From positions 62,001 through 126,000 of the forward strand of contig UBZT01000004.1 of NCBI GenBank assembly GCA_900470155.1: a DNA stretch of 64,000 nt, in the 5' to 3' direction. This document shows positions 57,144 through 64,000 of this stretch, in pieces. Both the position numbers and the translations under genes were made by a program. Positions within the stretch are counted from its first letter, which is position 1. Every line of letters starts with the position of its first letter. The notes under the pieces are model-generated. The model ran no database searches, was not told the DNA's origin, and saw only the letters and a list, made by a program, of their open reading frames with translations. This DNA is from Hyphomicrobiales bacterium. Its GTDB lineage: Bacteria > Pseudomonadota > Alphaproteobacteria > Rhizobiales > Rhizobiaceae.

Positions 57144-57548
57144 ATGGCTGCGCCAGGTAGCTCTCATTTTCTGAAAAAGGAAGAATCCTTCATGTACGAC
57201 CGGGAAAACCGGTACCGCATGGAAGACACGATGAACGCGGGACGTCTCGAATATACCGAGAACGGCATGACGCATATGGCCGCGCGCCGTTGCGACGTCG
57301 TCCGGATCTCGATGAGCGGGGCGATCATTTCGCTGATCACGCAGGTCAATCTTCCCAAGCAGTTCTACTTCGATATTCCGGATGCACGCATCAACAAGAT
57401 CGGCAGCATCCTCTTGAAGACGTTTTCCAACAATACCGCCGAGATCCGCTTCCTGCGTCTGCTGACCCAGAAGGAACTCGACCGCATCTTCGTCTTCTCC
57501 ACCCATCCGGCCCATAGGGACCGCGTGCTCGACGTACGCAGCTGGTAA
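57144..57548 (+). CDS. PilZ-like domain protein
   Basis: 134 residues; residues 45-125 follow the PilZ beta-barrel pattern (RRCDVVRISMSGAII, LPKQFYFDIPDAR, AEIRFLRLL). The c-di-GMP-binding [D/N]xSxxG motif is altered to R54-I-S-M-S-G and no clear RxxxR precedes it, so ligand binding is doubtful. A second start at 57192 (MYDRENRY) with AAGGAAG upstream is possible. It is a single-gene unit with its own terminator. Confidence 0.75.
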   Translation: MAAPGSSHFLKKEESFMYDRENRYRMEDTMNAGRLEYTENGMTHMAARRCDVVRISMSGAIISLITQVNLPKQFYFDIPDARINKIGSILLKTFSNNTAEIRFLRLLTQKELDRIFVFSTHPAHRDRVLDVRSW

Positions 57549-57574
57549 GCTTGCATTCCATTTCGTGATTGAAG

Positions 57575-57613
57575 GCCGGTGTGGCGCAAGCTGCACCGGC
57601 TTTCATTTTTTCT
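57575..57613 (+). terminator. Terminator after the PilZ-like gene
   Basis: GCCGGTGTGGC (57575-57585), loop GCAA, GCTGCACCGGC (57590-57600): 11 pairs including two G-T wobbles, then TTTCATTTTTTC. Confidence 0.88.
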
Positions 57614-57673
57614 GACTGGACATCGAGTGCAAAGCTCATGATCCTCCCGCTCAATCAAACGGGAGAATATTCA

Positions 57674-58378
57674 ATGTCAGAACAGAAGGTTGCCATCGTT
57701 ACTGCGGGTGGAAGCGGGATGGGAGCAGCCACTGCCAAGCGGCTGGCCGCAGACGGCTTCAAGGTTGCGATCCTGTCGTCGTCCGGCAAGGGCGAGGCAC
57801 TGGCGCAGGAACTCGGCGGGATCGGCGTCACCGGCTCCAACCAGTCGAACGACGACCTCAAGCGTCTGGTCGACAGCACCATGTCAACCTGGGGCCGGGT
57901 CGATGTCTTGGTTAACAGCGCCGGCCACGGTCCGCGCGCGCAGATCCTCGAAATCACCGACGAGGACTGGCACAAGGGCATCGATGTCTATCTGCTGAAT
58001 GTCATCCGCCCGACCCGGTTGGTCACGCCGATCATGCAGGCGCAGAAAGCGGGCGTGATCATCAACATCTCGACGGCCTGGGCGTTTGAGCCGAGCGCCA
58101 TGTTCCCGACCTCCGCTGTCGCTCGTGCCGGGCTTGCCGCCTTTACCAAGATCTTTGCCGACACCTATGCGGCGGAAAACATCCGGATGAACAACGTGCT
58201 CCCGGGCTGGATCGACAGTTTGCCGGCGACCGAAGAGCGCCGCGACGGGGTGCCGATGAAGCGTTATGGCACCAGCGAGGAAGTGGCTGCAACGGTTGCG
58301 TTCCTGGCCTCTTCCGGTGCTGGATACATCACCGGCCAGAACATCAAGGTCGACGGTGGCCTGACGCGCTCCGTCTGA
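57674..58378 (+). CDS. Short-chain dehydrogenase-like protein with altered active site
   Basis: 234 residues from ATG 57674 (MSEQKVAIV), with GGGAGAAT upstream. Rossmann fold with the nucleotide motif TAGGSGMG (10-17) and NSAG (81-84). The usual YxxxK catalytic pair is absent: the aligned positions are S147 and R151 (PTSAVARAGL), while S133 is kept. It may be a divergent oxidoreductase or a non-enzymatic NAD(P)-binding protein. Substrate unknown. Confidence 0.85.
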   Translation: MSEQKVAIVTAGGSGMGAATAKRLAADGFKVAILSSSGKGEALAQELGGIGVTGSNQSNDDLKRLVDSTMSTWGRVDVLVNSAGHGPRAQILEITDEDWHKGIDVYLLNVIRPTRLVTPIMQAQKAGVIINISTAWAFEPSAMFPTSAVARAGLAAFTKIFADTYAAENIRMNNVLPGWIDSLPATEERRDGVPMKRYGTSEEVAATVAFLASSGAGYITGQNIKVDGGLTRSV

Positions 58379-58610
58379 TGTTTTGCCGACGTGGCGGCTC
58401 CGGCATAGTGAGGTATGCCGGTACCGATGGCGGGGCGAAGCTGATTTCATCCCGCCATGTGACAAGAAATATCGACGCGTAAACCTCTTGGTTACCAAAC
58501 TTCTTCATTCTTTAGGGCATCCGACAGAACGGGATCTCCAATCTGTCGGGCCTGTAAGAGTGTCGGCATCGCCGTATTGATGCCATGTGAGTCCGGTAGC
58601 GAGTATCAGT

Positions 58611-59933
58611 ATGGCGTCCTCGACCAAGTTTGTGTCCGGTGGCAATGTGTCTGCCGTTGTAAAGACGAAGTCGCGCACCAAGAAGCGCGGCTCCAGCATG
58701 CCGACTGTCATGGGCATCGGACTTGCGTGCGGCTTCTGGGCCATGGCCACTCTTGCAATCGTCAAGGGCCTGTCCAGTTCAGCCGTCGAAGCGCCGACGC
58801 TTTCTGGCCATTCGCTGCCGCGCCCCACACTGGCGCTTGCCCAGCCTTTGGCACCACGCCCGATCACCACGGCCAGTATGCAGCATGCCGCGCTTGAAAA
58901 GATGCGCGCCCGTTTTGCCGAAGCGATCGCCGCGACCGATCATCTCGGTCTGCTGATGTTGCCCGCCGCCATGCGGCTGGCCGAAGTCGACAAGTCCGAT
59001 CGTCTGCTGCTTGCCCGGATCGAGAGCTTCACCGATCCGCAGGCGCTGGCTGTCCTGCGGGACGCGCTGGTCGAGGCGGAGGCGACCCGCCAGCAGGCGG
59101 GTCTTGCAGCTGCCGCGCATGAGCGTCGCACCGCCGCAGATGACGTCGATCCGGTGATGACCGCCTCCATTCCCGTAGCAGCCAGCGCAGCGGCGACCAT
59201 GGCGCTCGGTTATGCCGCCCCGTCGACGGCCGCCGACGTGGTTGCCGCAGCCGATCCGCGCGAGGAGCCTTTCGTCGAATTGCTGTCCGAACCGGACATG
59301 GACCACGATGCCCTGCCGGATGACGGCCCGATGCCGGGCTCCAAGCCGAAGCCCAAGGCTGTGCTGGTCGAGCCTTTGACCACCGAAACGCCGGCCGCGC
59401 CGCCGAAGCCGAAGAAGACGAAAACGCTGTCCAGCATGCTGGCCTATGCCAAGCCGGACATTCCGATTACCACCGATGATGGCGCCGGTGGCCTGTTCAG
59501 CCGCAAATCGAAACTCCCGGGCGCCGGCAGCCGCATCGCGGTCTATGTCATCGACGAAGCCGTCGTCCACATGCCGAACGGCGAAAAGCTCGAGGCCCAT
59601 TCCGGACGCGGCCACATGCGCGACAAGCCGAAATTTGTCCATATGAAGAACCAGGGGCCGACCCCGCCGAATGTCTACAGCCTGCGCATGCGTGAATCCC
59701 GCTTCCACGGCATCGAGGCGATCCGCATGACCCCGGTCGGCGATTCCAGAATGTACAATCGCGACGGCTTCCTGACCCATACCTACCTGCTGCGCCGACG
59801 CGGCGACAGTTCCGGCTGTGTCGTGTTCGAGGACTACAATCGCTTCCTCAACGCTTTCAAGCGCGGCAATGTGAAGACACTGGTTGTCGTTCCGAGCATG
59901 CGAGAACTGCCGAAATACATGGCGATGCTCTAG
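58611..59933 (+). CDS. Tlde1/DUF2778-domain envelope protein
   Basis: 440 residues from ATG 58611 (MASSTKF); a GTG at 58587 is an alternative. A basic cytoplasmic N-terminus, a transmembrane segment (about 33-52), a long alanine/proline-rich periplasmic region with PKPKKTKT, and a C-terminal domain (about 300-440) with the DUF2778/Tlde1-type features NVYSLRMRESRFHGIEAIRM and SSGCVVFEDYNRF. The conserved cysteine in SGCVVF would be the nucleophile of an L,D-transpeptidase-like enzyme on peptidoglycan. The 232-base gap before it has no gene. Confidence 0.78.
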   Translation: MASSTKFVSGGNVSAVVKTKSRTKKRGSSMPTVMGIGLACGFWAMATLAIVKGLSSSAVEAPTLSGHSLPRPTLALAQPLAPRPITTASMQHAALEKMRARFAEAIAATDHLGLLMLPAAMRLAEVDKSDRLLLARIESFTDPQALAVLRDALVEAEATRQQAGLAAAAHERRTAADDVDPVMTASIPVAASAAATMALGYAAPSTAADVVAAADPREEPFVELLSEPDMDHDALPDDGPMPGSKPKPKAVLVEPLTTETPAAPPKPKKTKTLSSMLAYAKPDIPITTDDGAGGLFSRKSKLPGAGSRIAVYVIDEAVVHMPNGEKLEAHSGRGHMRDKPKFVHMKNQGPTPPNVYSLRMRESRFHGIEAIRMTPVGDSRMYNRDGFLTHTYLLRRRGDSSGCVVFEDYNRFLNAFKRGNVKTLVVVPSMRELPKYMAML

Positions 59934-59960
59934 TTTTTTCCGCCTTCGTCCAGACCATCC

Positions 59961-59995
59961 ATGCCCCCGACCATCACGGTCGGGGGCATTTTTGT
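59961..59995 (+). terminator. Terminator after the Tlde1-domain gene
   Basis: ATGCCCCCGACC (59961-59972), 5-base loop, GGTCGGGGGCAT (59978-59989), then TTTTTG. Confidence 0.92.
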
Positions 59996-60077
59996 TGGTG
60001 GCAAGCCTGATGGCGAGTGAGGGCATGGCACCGTGCTGGTTGTCGCGCTGTCATGCGGGATCCAGCCGGTAAGAAAA

Positions 60078-60163
60078 ATTGCGCACTATTTAATTGATGG
60101 CAATTGACAGCAGTGCGAATCTGCGCGATACCTATTGCGCACAAACAAATAGCGCACAATTAA
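60078..60163 (+). promoter_or_regulatory. Promoter and repeated operator of the chloroperoxidase-like gene
   Basis: TTGACA (60104-60109), 17 bases, GATACC (60127-60132) is a likely promoter. It is flanked by repeats with a GCGCAC core: AATTGCGCAC near 60078, ATTGCGCACAAA at 60134 and TAGCGCACAATTAA at 60150. The AT-rich arms with GCGCAC suggest a MarR/OhrR-type repressor site; this is inference. Confidence 0.5.
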
Positions 60164-60176
60164 AAAGGAGAGTCAA

Positions 60177-61148
60177 ATGTCGGACCGAAATTCAACTGCA
60201 CTCTCGCTTACCCGCAGGGACGCGCTGGTGGCCGGAACGGCATTCGCAGCCCTCGCTTTGGTGAATGCCCCGGCATTCGCAACCCCTTCATTCGCCTCTA
60301 GCAACCCAGGAGATTTGATCATGAGCAGCATCACCACCAAGGACGGCACGAATATCTTCTACAAGGACTGGGGCTCCAGAGACGGCCAGCCTGTCCTCTT
60401 CTCGCATGGCTGGCCGCTGTCGTCGGATGCCTGGGATGCGCAGATGCTGTATTTCGGCCTGCAGGGTTACCGGGTCATCGCCCATGATCGCCGCGGCCAC
60501 GGTCGTTCGGACCAGCCCTGGAACGGCAACAACATGGACCAGTATGCCGATGATCTGGCCGAACTGATCGAGAAACTCGACCTGAAGGACATCGTCATGA
60601 TCGGTCATTCGACCGGCGGTGGCGAAGTGGCCCATTATATCGGTCGCCACGGCTCGGCCCGTGTCGCCAAGGTCGTCTTGGTCGGCGCCGTTCCGCCGCT
60701 GATGCTAAAGACGGAAGCCAATCCGGAAGGCGTGCCGATGGAAGTGTTCGACAGCATCCGCGCCGGTACGGCAAACAACCGGTCGCAGTTCTACTATGAC
60801 CTGACGCTGCCCTTCTACGGCTTCAACCGCGAGGGCGTCGCCGTCAATGAAGGCTTCCGCGAAAGCTTCCGCCTGCAGGGCCTCGCCGGCGGAATCAAGG
60901 GCCAGTACGATTGCATCCGGGAATTCTCGGAAGTCGACTATACCGACGACCTGAAGGCGATCGACAAGCCGACCCTGATCATCCACGGCGACGACGACCA
61001 GATCGTGCCGATCAAGGCAACAGCTGAAAAGGCCGCCAAACTGGTCAAGGACTCGACCTTCAAGGTCTATGAAGGTGGCCAGCATGGACTGGCCCAGACA
61101 CAGGCAGACAAGTTCAATGCCGATGTCCTGGGCTTCATCCGCGGCTGA
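60177..61148 (+). CDS. Exported alpha/beta hydrolase, non-haem chloroperoxidase type
   Basis: 323 residues with a Tat-like signal ([16 protein letters not shown], about 11-26). The alpha/beta hydrolase triad is S145 (GHSTGG), D274 (HGDDDQ) and H303 (GGQHGL). Family members act as cofactor-free perhydrolases/haloperoxidases or esterases; a similar secreted peroxidase of S. meliloti is induced by oxidative stress, as I recall. AAAGGAG precedes the start. A second start at 60321 (MSSITTKD) has AGGAGA 6 bases upstream and would give a cytoplasmic form of 275 residues. Confidence 0.88.
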   Translation: MSDRNSTALSLTRRDALVAGTAFAALALVNAPAFATPSFASSNPGDLIMSSITTKDGTNIFYKDWGSRDGQPVLFSHGWPLSSDAWDAQMLYFGLQGYRVIAHDRRGHGRSDQPWNGNNMDQYADDLAELIEKLDLKDIVMIGHSTGGGEVAHYIGRHGSARVAKVVLVGAVPPLMLKTEANPEGVPMEVFDSIRAGTANNRSQFYYDLTLPFYGFNREGVAVNEGFRESFRLQGLAGGIKGQYDCIREFSEVDYTDDLKAIDKPTLIIHGDDDQIVPIKATAEKAAKLVKDSTFKVYEGGQHGLAQTQADKFNADVLGFIRG

Positions 61149-61159
61149 ACCAATGCAAA

Positions 61160-61287
61160 GACCCTTCTCCCTTGTCGGGGAGAAGGGTCAATCGCGAAGG
61201 GGAGGCGGGTGAGGGACAAGCGTCGAACTCGGGACGCGCTGAACTCGTGCCCCTCACCCTGACCCTCGCCCCCCAGCAGGGCGAGGG
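61160..61287. repeat. Mosaic palindromic intergenic repeat
   Basis: Three hairpins in a row: GACCCTTCTCCC (61160-61171)/GGGAGAAGGGTC (61178-61189); GGGTGAGGG (61207-61215)/CCCTCACCC (61251-61259); and CCCTCGCCC (61263-61271)/GGGCGAGGG (61279-61287). This layout recalls the RIME-type intergenic elements of Rhizobiaceae. It lies between two converging genes. Confidence 0.65.
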
Positions 61288-61303
61288 ATTGCTGTGTCCG
61301 GTT

Positions 61304-62089
61304 TTACATCGCCGGCATCACGGTGATCGCGCGCACCGGCATATCGACCCCGGCAAGCATACCGGCCTTGGTGGCGGCGCCCGTTTCCAGATTGACCGTG
61401 TAGAGGCTGTTGTCGGCGACCAGCCAGGCGGTGTTCTTGCCTTCGCCGGTTGCCTGAATGTCGAAGGCATAGGTCTTCGGCATGCCTTCGATGCCCAGCT
61501 TGCCGATCGCCTTCAGCGTGCCGTCATTCGGCTTGGTCTGCTGGATCAGCGCGCCGATCGTCGCATCGATATTGTACATCGCCGTCTTTTCAGGCTTGCC
61601 CATCGAATTGGTATAGGCAGCCGCCACCGTGTTCGGGGCTTCGCCCTTGTGCATGTCGCCCTCTTCAAAGGCGAGATTACCATCGACGGTGACCGCACCG
61701 GTGTCCGGATGAACCCGATAGTTCGTGGTGCCGGTCATGTAGCGCAGGCGGTCGGCGGCGGGGTTAAAATTGACCACAACCGGCGCATCGCCGATTGTTA
61801 GCGGCTTGTCCATCTTGGCAACTTCAGTGGCCGCGCCGGTTGCAGGATCGATCGTCACGATGACGCTGTCGGCCGTCACGCCGACAATGGTCTTGGTGCC
61901 TGGGCGAAAGTCGAGGCCGACCAGTTTCGTCACACCCGTCACGTCCATCGTCTTGGTCGCATCCGGCTTGTCGGTGTCGAACATCACGAGTGTCTTGTCG
62001 CCGGCAAGGCCGAGCGCAGGGGCGGCATGCGCCGAAAATGCGGTCAGTGCGGTTGCGGCGGTCAGGGTGAGGATGCTCAAGGTCTTCAT
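61304..62089 (-). CDS. Secreted DUF4394 protein
   Basis: 261 residues from ATG 62089 (MKTLSIL); an upstream extension into the promoter is rejected. Signal peptide about 1-22 (SAHAAP). The mature part is a repeated beta-rich pattern (GLAGDKTLVMFDTD, LVGLDFRPGTKTIVGVT, SLYTVNLETGAATKAG) as in DUF4394, probably a beta-propeller-like fold. Function unknown. It is divergent from a sigma/anti-sigma pair, and matching promoters suggest it is a target of that sigma factor. Confidence 0.85.
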   Translation of the reverse strand: MKTLSILTLTAATALTAFSAHAAPALGLAGDKTLVMFDTDKPDATKTMDVTGVTKLVGLDFRPGTKTIVGVTADSVIVTIDPATGAATEVAKMDKPLTIGDAPVVVNFNPAADRLRYMTGTTNYRVHPDTGAVTVDGNLAFEEGDMHKGEAPNTVAAAYTNSMGKPEKTAMYNIDATIGALIQQTKPNDGTLKAIGKLGIEGMPKTYAFDIQATGEGKNTAWLVADNSLYTVNLETGAATKAGMLAGVDMPVRAITVMPAM

Positions 62090-62146
62090 GGTCTTCTCCC
62101 GAATGAATTGATCCGGAACACGCCGGAATGGCGCCTCCTGAACCCT

Positions 62147-62222
62147 AGACACCGGGGCGATGCAGTTTGGATGCAGTGAATTCGAATTTTTTTCTGCATC
62201 CAAATCGTCTGCTGCCGTGTCT
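62147..62222. promoter_or_regulatory. Mirror-image ECF-type promoters
   Basis: Leftward: GCATCC (62169-62174 complement), 16 bases, GTGTCT (62147-62152 complement). Rightward: GCATCC (62196-62201), 15 bases, GTGTCT (62217-62222). The -35 parts sit in the 11-base inverted repeat TTTGGATGCAG (62166-62176)/CTGCATCCAAA (62194-62204). Confidence 0.65.
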
Positions 62223-62352
62223 CATGCGTAGAAGGGATGAAAACATGGGATTGATCGGGGATACGGATCGTCGGCATCATGGCGCAGGCAACAGGCCTTG
62301 CAATCGCCTGCGGCGCCGCTACGCTTTGACGAGACGACAAGAAGGAGTTCGG

Positions 62353-62904
62353 ATGGAGGATCCGCAACAGCGGTTGGAAGCGGCGCTGAAGGCCTGTGCC
62401 GCCGGGGACCGCAAGGGACTTGCCGTGGTTTATCACAGCGAGGCTGCGCGTATGGTGACGATCGCCGAGCGCATCCTGCGCCGCCACGATCTGGCCGAGG
62501 AGATCGTGCAGGAAGCCTTCCTGCACATCTGGCAGAAGGCTGGGCAGTACAGCCCGGAACGTGGATCCGCCCGTGGCTGGCTCTATGCCGTGGTCAGGAG
62601 CCGGTCGCTCAATGCCATCCGCGATGGACGGCGCGAGGAACTGACCGATACGGAAAGCTTGGAACGGCTGCAGGACGAAGCGCAGGATGGCCTGTTTGCC
62701 GATCTGTTCGACGATCTCGACCAGTCGAGCCGCCTGCGCGCCTGCCTGTCGCGCCTCGATGCCTTGCGCCGCAAGACCGTGTTGATGGCTTATGTCTCGG
62801 GCTATAGTCATGGCGAGATCGCCGGCCGGCTGAAACTGCCGCTCGGAACCGCAAAGGCCTGGATCCGCCGCTCGCTTCTGGCATTGCGGGAGTGCATGGC
62901 ATGA
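62353..62904 (+). CDS. ECF RNA polymerase sigma factor, SigK-like
   Basis: 183 residues from ATG 62353 (MEDPQQRL), with GAAGGAG 7 bases upstream. Region 2 (EEIVQEAFLHIWQKAGQY, RGSARGWLYAVVRSRSLNAIR) and region 4 helix-turn-helix (LMAYVSGYSHGEIAGRLKLPLGTAK) are clear. An in-frame ATG at 62245, also with a possible ribosome-binding site, would add 36 basic residues. Its stop overlaps the anti-sigma start (ATGA), the usual coupling. Confidence 0.93.
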   Translation: MEDPQQRLEAALKACAAGDRKGLAVVYHSEAARMVTIAERILRRHDLAEEIVQEAFLHIWQKAGQYSPERGSARGWLYAVVRSRSLNAIRDGRREELTDTESLERLQDEAQDGLFADLFDDLDQSSRLRACLSRLDALRRKTVLMAYVSGYSHGEIAGRLKLPLGTAKAWIRRSLLALRECMA

Positions 62905-63647
62905 CCGAACCATTGAACAGCGACGAACGCGCCGACGCCTATGTGCTCGGCCTGATGGATGACACCGATCGTGCCGCGTTCGAAACGGCGATGGAAGGCG
63001 ATGCGGCTTTGCAAAGGGCCGTCGGTCTCGCCCGCGACCGCTTCGTCGAACTCGATCTGGCTGGCGAGCCATCAAGCCTGTCCGCCGATCTCTGGGCGCG
63101 CATAGAAGGCCAGTTGCGGACGCCGGAGCAACCGCCGGTGACCCTGCCGGTGGAACGGAGCGGACGCGTCGTTGAGCCTCCGCCGGAGTCAGCGAATGAC
63201 AATGCAATCGGTGCACTCGGCCGCTGGAGACGCATGGCATTGTCGGCGACCGCAGCCTCGGTCCTCCTCATCGCCGGTCTCGCCTATACCCTGAGCAACC
63301 GGCCTGATCCGCAGGTGATCGCCATTCTGATGAACGATGCCGGCCAGCCGGTGGTGATGATCGAGGATTTCGGCAATGATGCCGCCAGGGTCACGCCGCT
63401 GGTTGACGTCAATGTGCCGGACGATCGCTCACTGCAGGTCTGGACGCTGCCGTCGAAGGACATGGGTCCGGTCTCGCTCGGCGTTTTGGATGGCTGGCGC
63501 ACCGTCATGATCGATGGCCCGGGCCTGCCGGGACCTCAAGAAGAGCAGCTTTACGAGATCACCGTCGAGCCGCTGGGGGGCTCGCCGACGGGCAGGCCGA
63601 CGGGCCCGATCCTCGGCAAGGGCTTCGCCAAGGTGCCCAGGATCTGA
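62901..63647 (+). CDS. RskA-type membrane anti-sigma factor
   Basis: 248 residues: an N-terminal sigma-binding region (about 1-75, DAYVLGLMDDTDRAAFE) without the zinc-binding HxxxCxxC motif, one transmembrane segment (about 111-131) and a periplasmic RskA-like domain (SLQVWTLPSKDMGPVSLGVL). It would hold the sigma factor at the membrane until regulated proteolysis. Overlaps the sigma gene by four bases. Confidence 0.9.
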   Translation: MTEPLNSDERADAYVLGLMDDTDRAAFETAMEGDAALQRAVGLARDRFVELDLAGEPSSLSADLWARIEGQLRTPEQPPVTLPVERSGRVVEPPPESANDNAIGALGRWRRMALSATAASVLLIAGLAYTLSNRPDPQVIAILMNDAGQPVVMIEDFGNDAARVTPLVDVNVPDDRSLQVWTLPSKDMGPVSLGVLDGWRTVMIDGPGLPGPQEEQLYEITVEPLGGSPTGRPTGPILGKGFAKVPRI

Positions 63648-63654
63648 ACAAATA

Positions 63655-63683
63655 AGGCCGGCTGAGACAGCCGGCCTCTTCAT
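63655..63683. terminator. Terminator between converging anti-sigma and chemoreceptor genes
   Basis: AGGCCGGCTG (63655-63664), loop AGA, CAGCCGGCCT (63668-63677), followed by CTTCATTT on + and by TATTTGTT on the minus strand, so it may work in both directions. Confidence 0.8.
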
Positions 63684-63706
63684 TTGATCGGGGGCGGGCG
63701 AGGCGA

Positions 63707-64000
63707 TCAGAATTCCTGCCAGTCATCCTGCTTCAGGGCCGCATTGCCGTGGGTTGCCATCGGTCGCGCCGCCGGACGTGGTCCGGACGAAGCTGAAGAC
63801 ACATGTCTGACCGGGGTACCTGAGCCTTTGGCAGTGTTGCCGGCATAGTGATGGCCGAGCGAGAAGCGGGCGATGAACTGCCGCAGACGTTCCGTTTCAT
63901 GGGCAAGCGTGGCGCTGGCCGCATTCGATTCCTCGACCATGGCGGCGTTCTGCTGCGTCACCTGATCCATCTGGTTGACGGCAGAGTTGACTTCGGAAAG
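63707..64000 (-). CDS. Methyl-accepting chemotaxis protein, 3' end
   Basis: Only the last 97 residues are in the window; the 5' part lies beyond base 64000. The visible part is the end of the methylated coiled coil (MDQVTQQNAAMVEESNAASATLAHE, split), a linker and the C-terminal pentapeptide DWQEF. That tail fits the WxxF docking site for CheR/CheB. The sensory domain cannot be seen. Confidence 0.9.
   Translation of the reverse strand, partial: LSEVNSAVNQMDQVTQQNAAMVEESNAASATLAHETERLRQFIARFSLGHHYAGNTAKGSGTPVRHVSSASSGPRPAARPMATHGNAALKQDDWQEF

Noticed and set aside
62245-62352. Longer sigma factor from ATG 62245
   Set aside because: A plausible ribosome-binding site (GAAGGG) exists, but the 36 extra basic residues are not sigma-like and 62353 has the better GAAGGAG; kept only as an alternative.
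1-64000. Search for CRISPR arrays, insertion sequences, tRNA/rRNA genes and phage genes
   Set aside because: No regularly spaced repeats, transposase-like proteins, tRNA cloverleafs or phage proteins were seen on reading the window.

Overview
The window reads as chromosomal DNA of an alphaproteobacterium of the family Rhizobiaceae. The evidence is gene order: a che operon with cheY1, cheY2, cheD and cheT, the LuxR-type pair visN/visR, the OmpR-type regulator rem, motA split from a motB-motC-fliK block, motE, flaF/flbT and four tandem flagellin genes are together typical of Sinorhizobium/Rhizobium/Agrobacterium. I cannot name a species. I see no tRNA, rRNA, CRISPR array, insertion sequence or prophage.

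Region 1 (1-8113): chemotaxis operon, all on +. It runs from the 3' part of a globin-coupled chemoreceptor through cheS, cheY1, cheA, cheW, cheR, cheB, cheY2 and cheD to cheT, with start/stop overlaps or very short gaps. Region 2 (8191-48166): about 40 kb of flagellar genes. fliF has its own promoter and terminator, followed by the master regulators visN/visR. A minus-strand block holds motA-fliM-fliN-fliG-flhB plus an unknown gene. On + follow flgF-fliI-unknown, then flgB-flgC-fliE-flgG-flgA-flgI-motE-flgH-fliL-fliP, four flagellins, a fliH-like gene with motB-motC-fliK-lytic transglycosylase, rem, flgE-flgK-flgL-flaF-flbT-flgD-fliQ, and flhA-fliR with fliJ-, flgJ- and flgN-like genes and a FliL-like gene. 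A 14-bp-stem terminator closes the block.

Region 3 (48299-56987): folD, then an alpha-glucoside uptake locus. A LacI-type repressor is divergent from aglE-aglF-aglG-aglA-aglK (binding protein, two permeases, alpha-glucosidase, ATPase), with two matching palindromic operators in the divergent region. Region 4 (57144-64000): a PilZ-like protein, an atypical short-chain dehydrogenase, a Tlde1/DUF2778 envelope protein, an exported chloroperoxidase-type hydrolase, a mosaic palindromic repeat, a DUF4394 secreted protein divergent from an ECF sigma/anti-sigma pair, and the 3' end of a second chemoreceptor.

The most interesting signals are regulatory. (a) A shared promoter element, CCTC[AG]CGCAAG-N9-CTA, lies in front of fliF, flgB, the fliH-like/motB block, flgE, flhA and, in weaker form, motA; it is a candidate class II (Rem-dependent) flagellar promoter. 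(b) The flagellin leaders share a CCGG hairpin followed by an element that can pair with the ribosome-binding site with compensatory changes; it is a candidate target of FlbT. (c) CtrA-like TTAA-N7-TTAA boxes precede rem and two flagellins. (d) Mirror-image ECF-type promoters lie between the DUF4394 gene and its sigma factor. Unlabelled genes in the cluster look like FliH, FliJ, FlgN and a second FliL.
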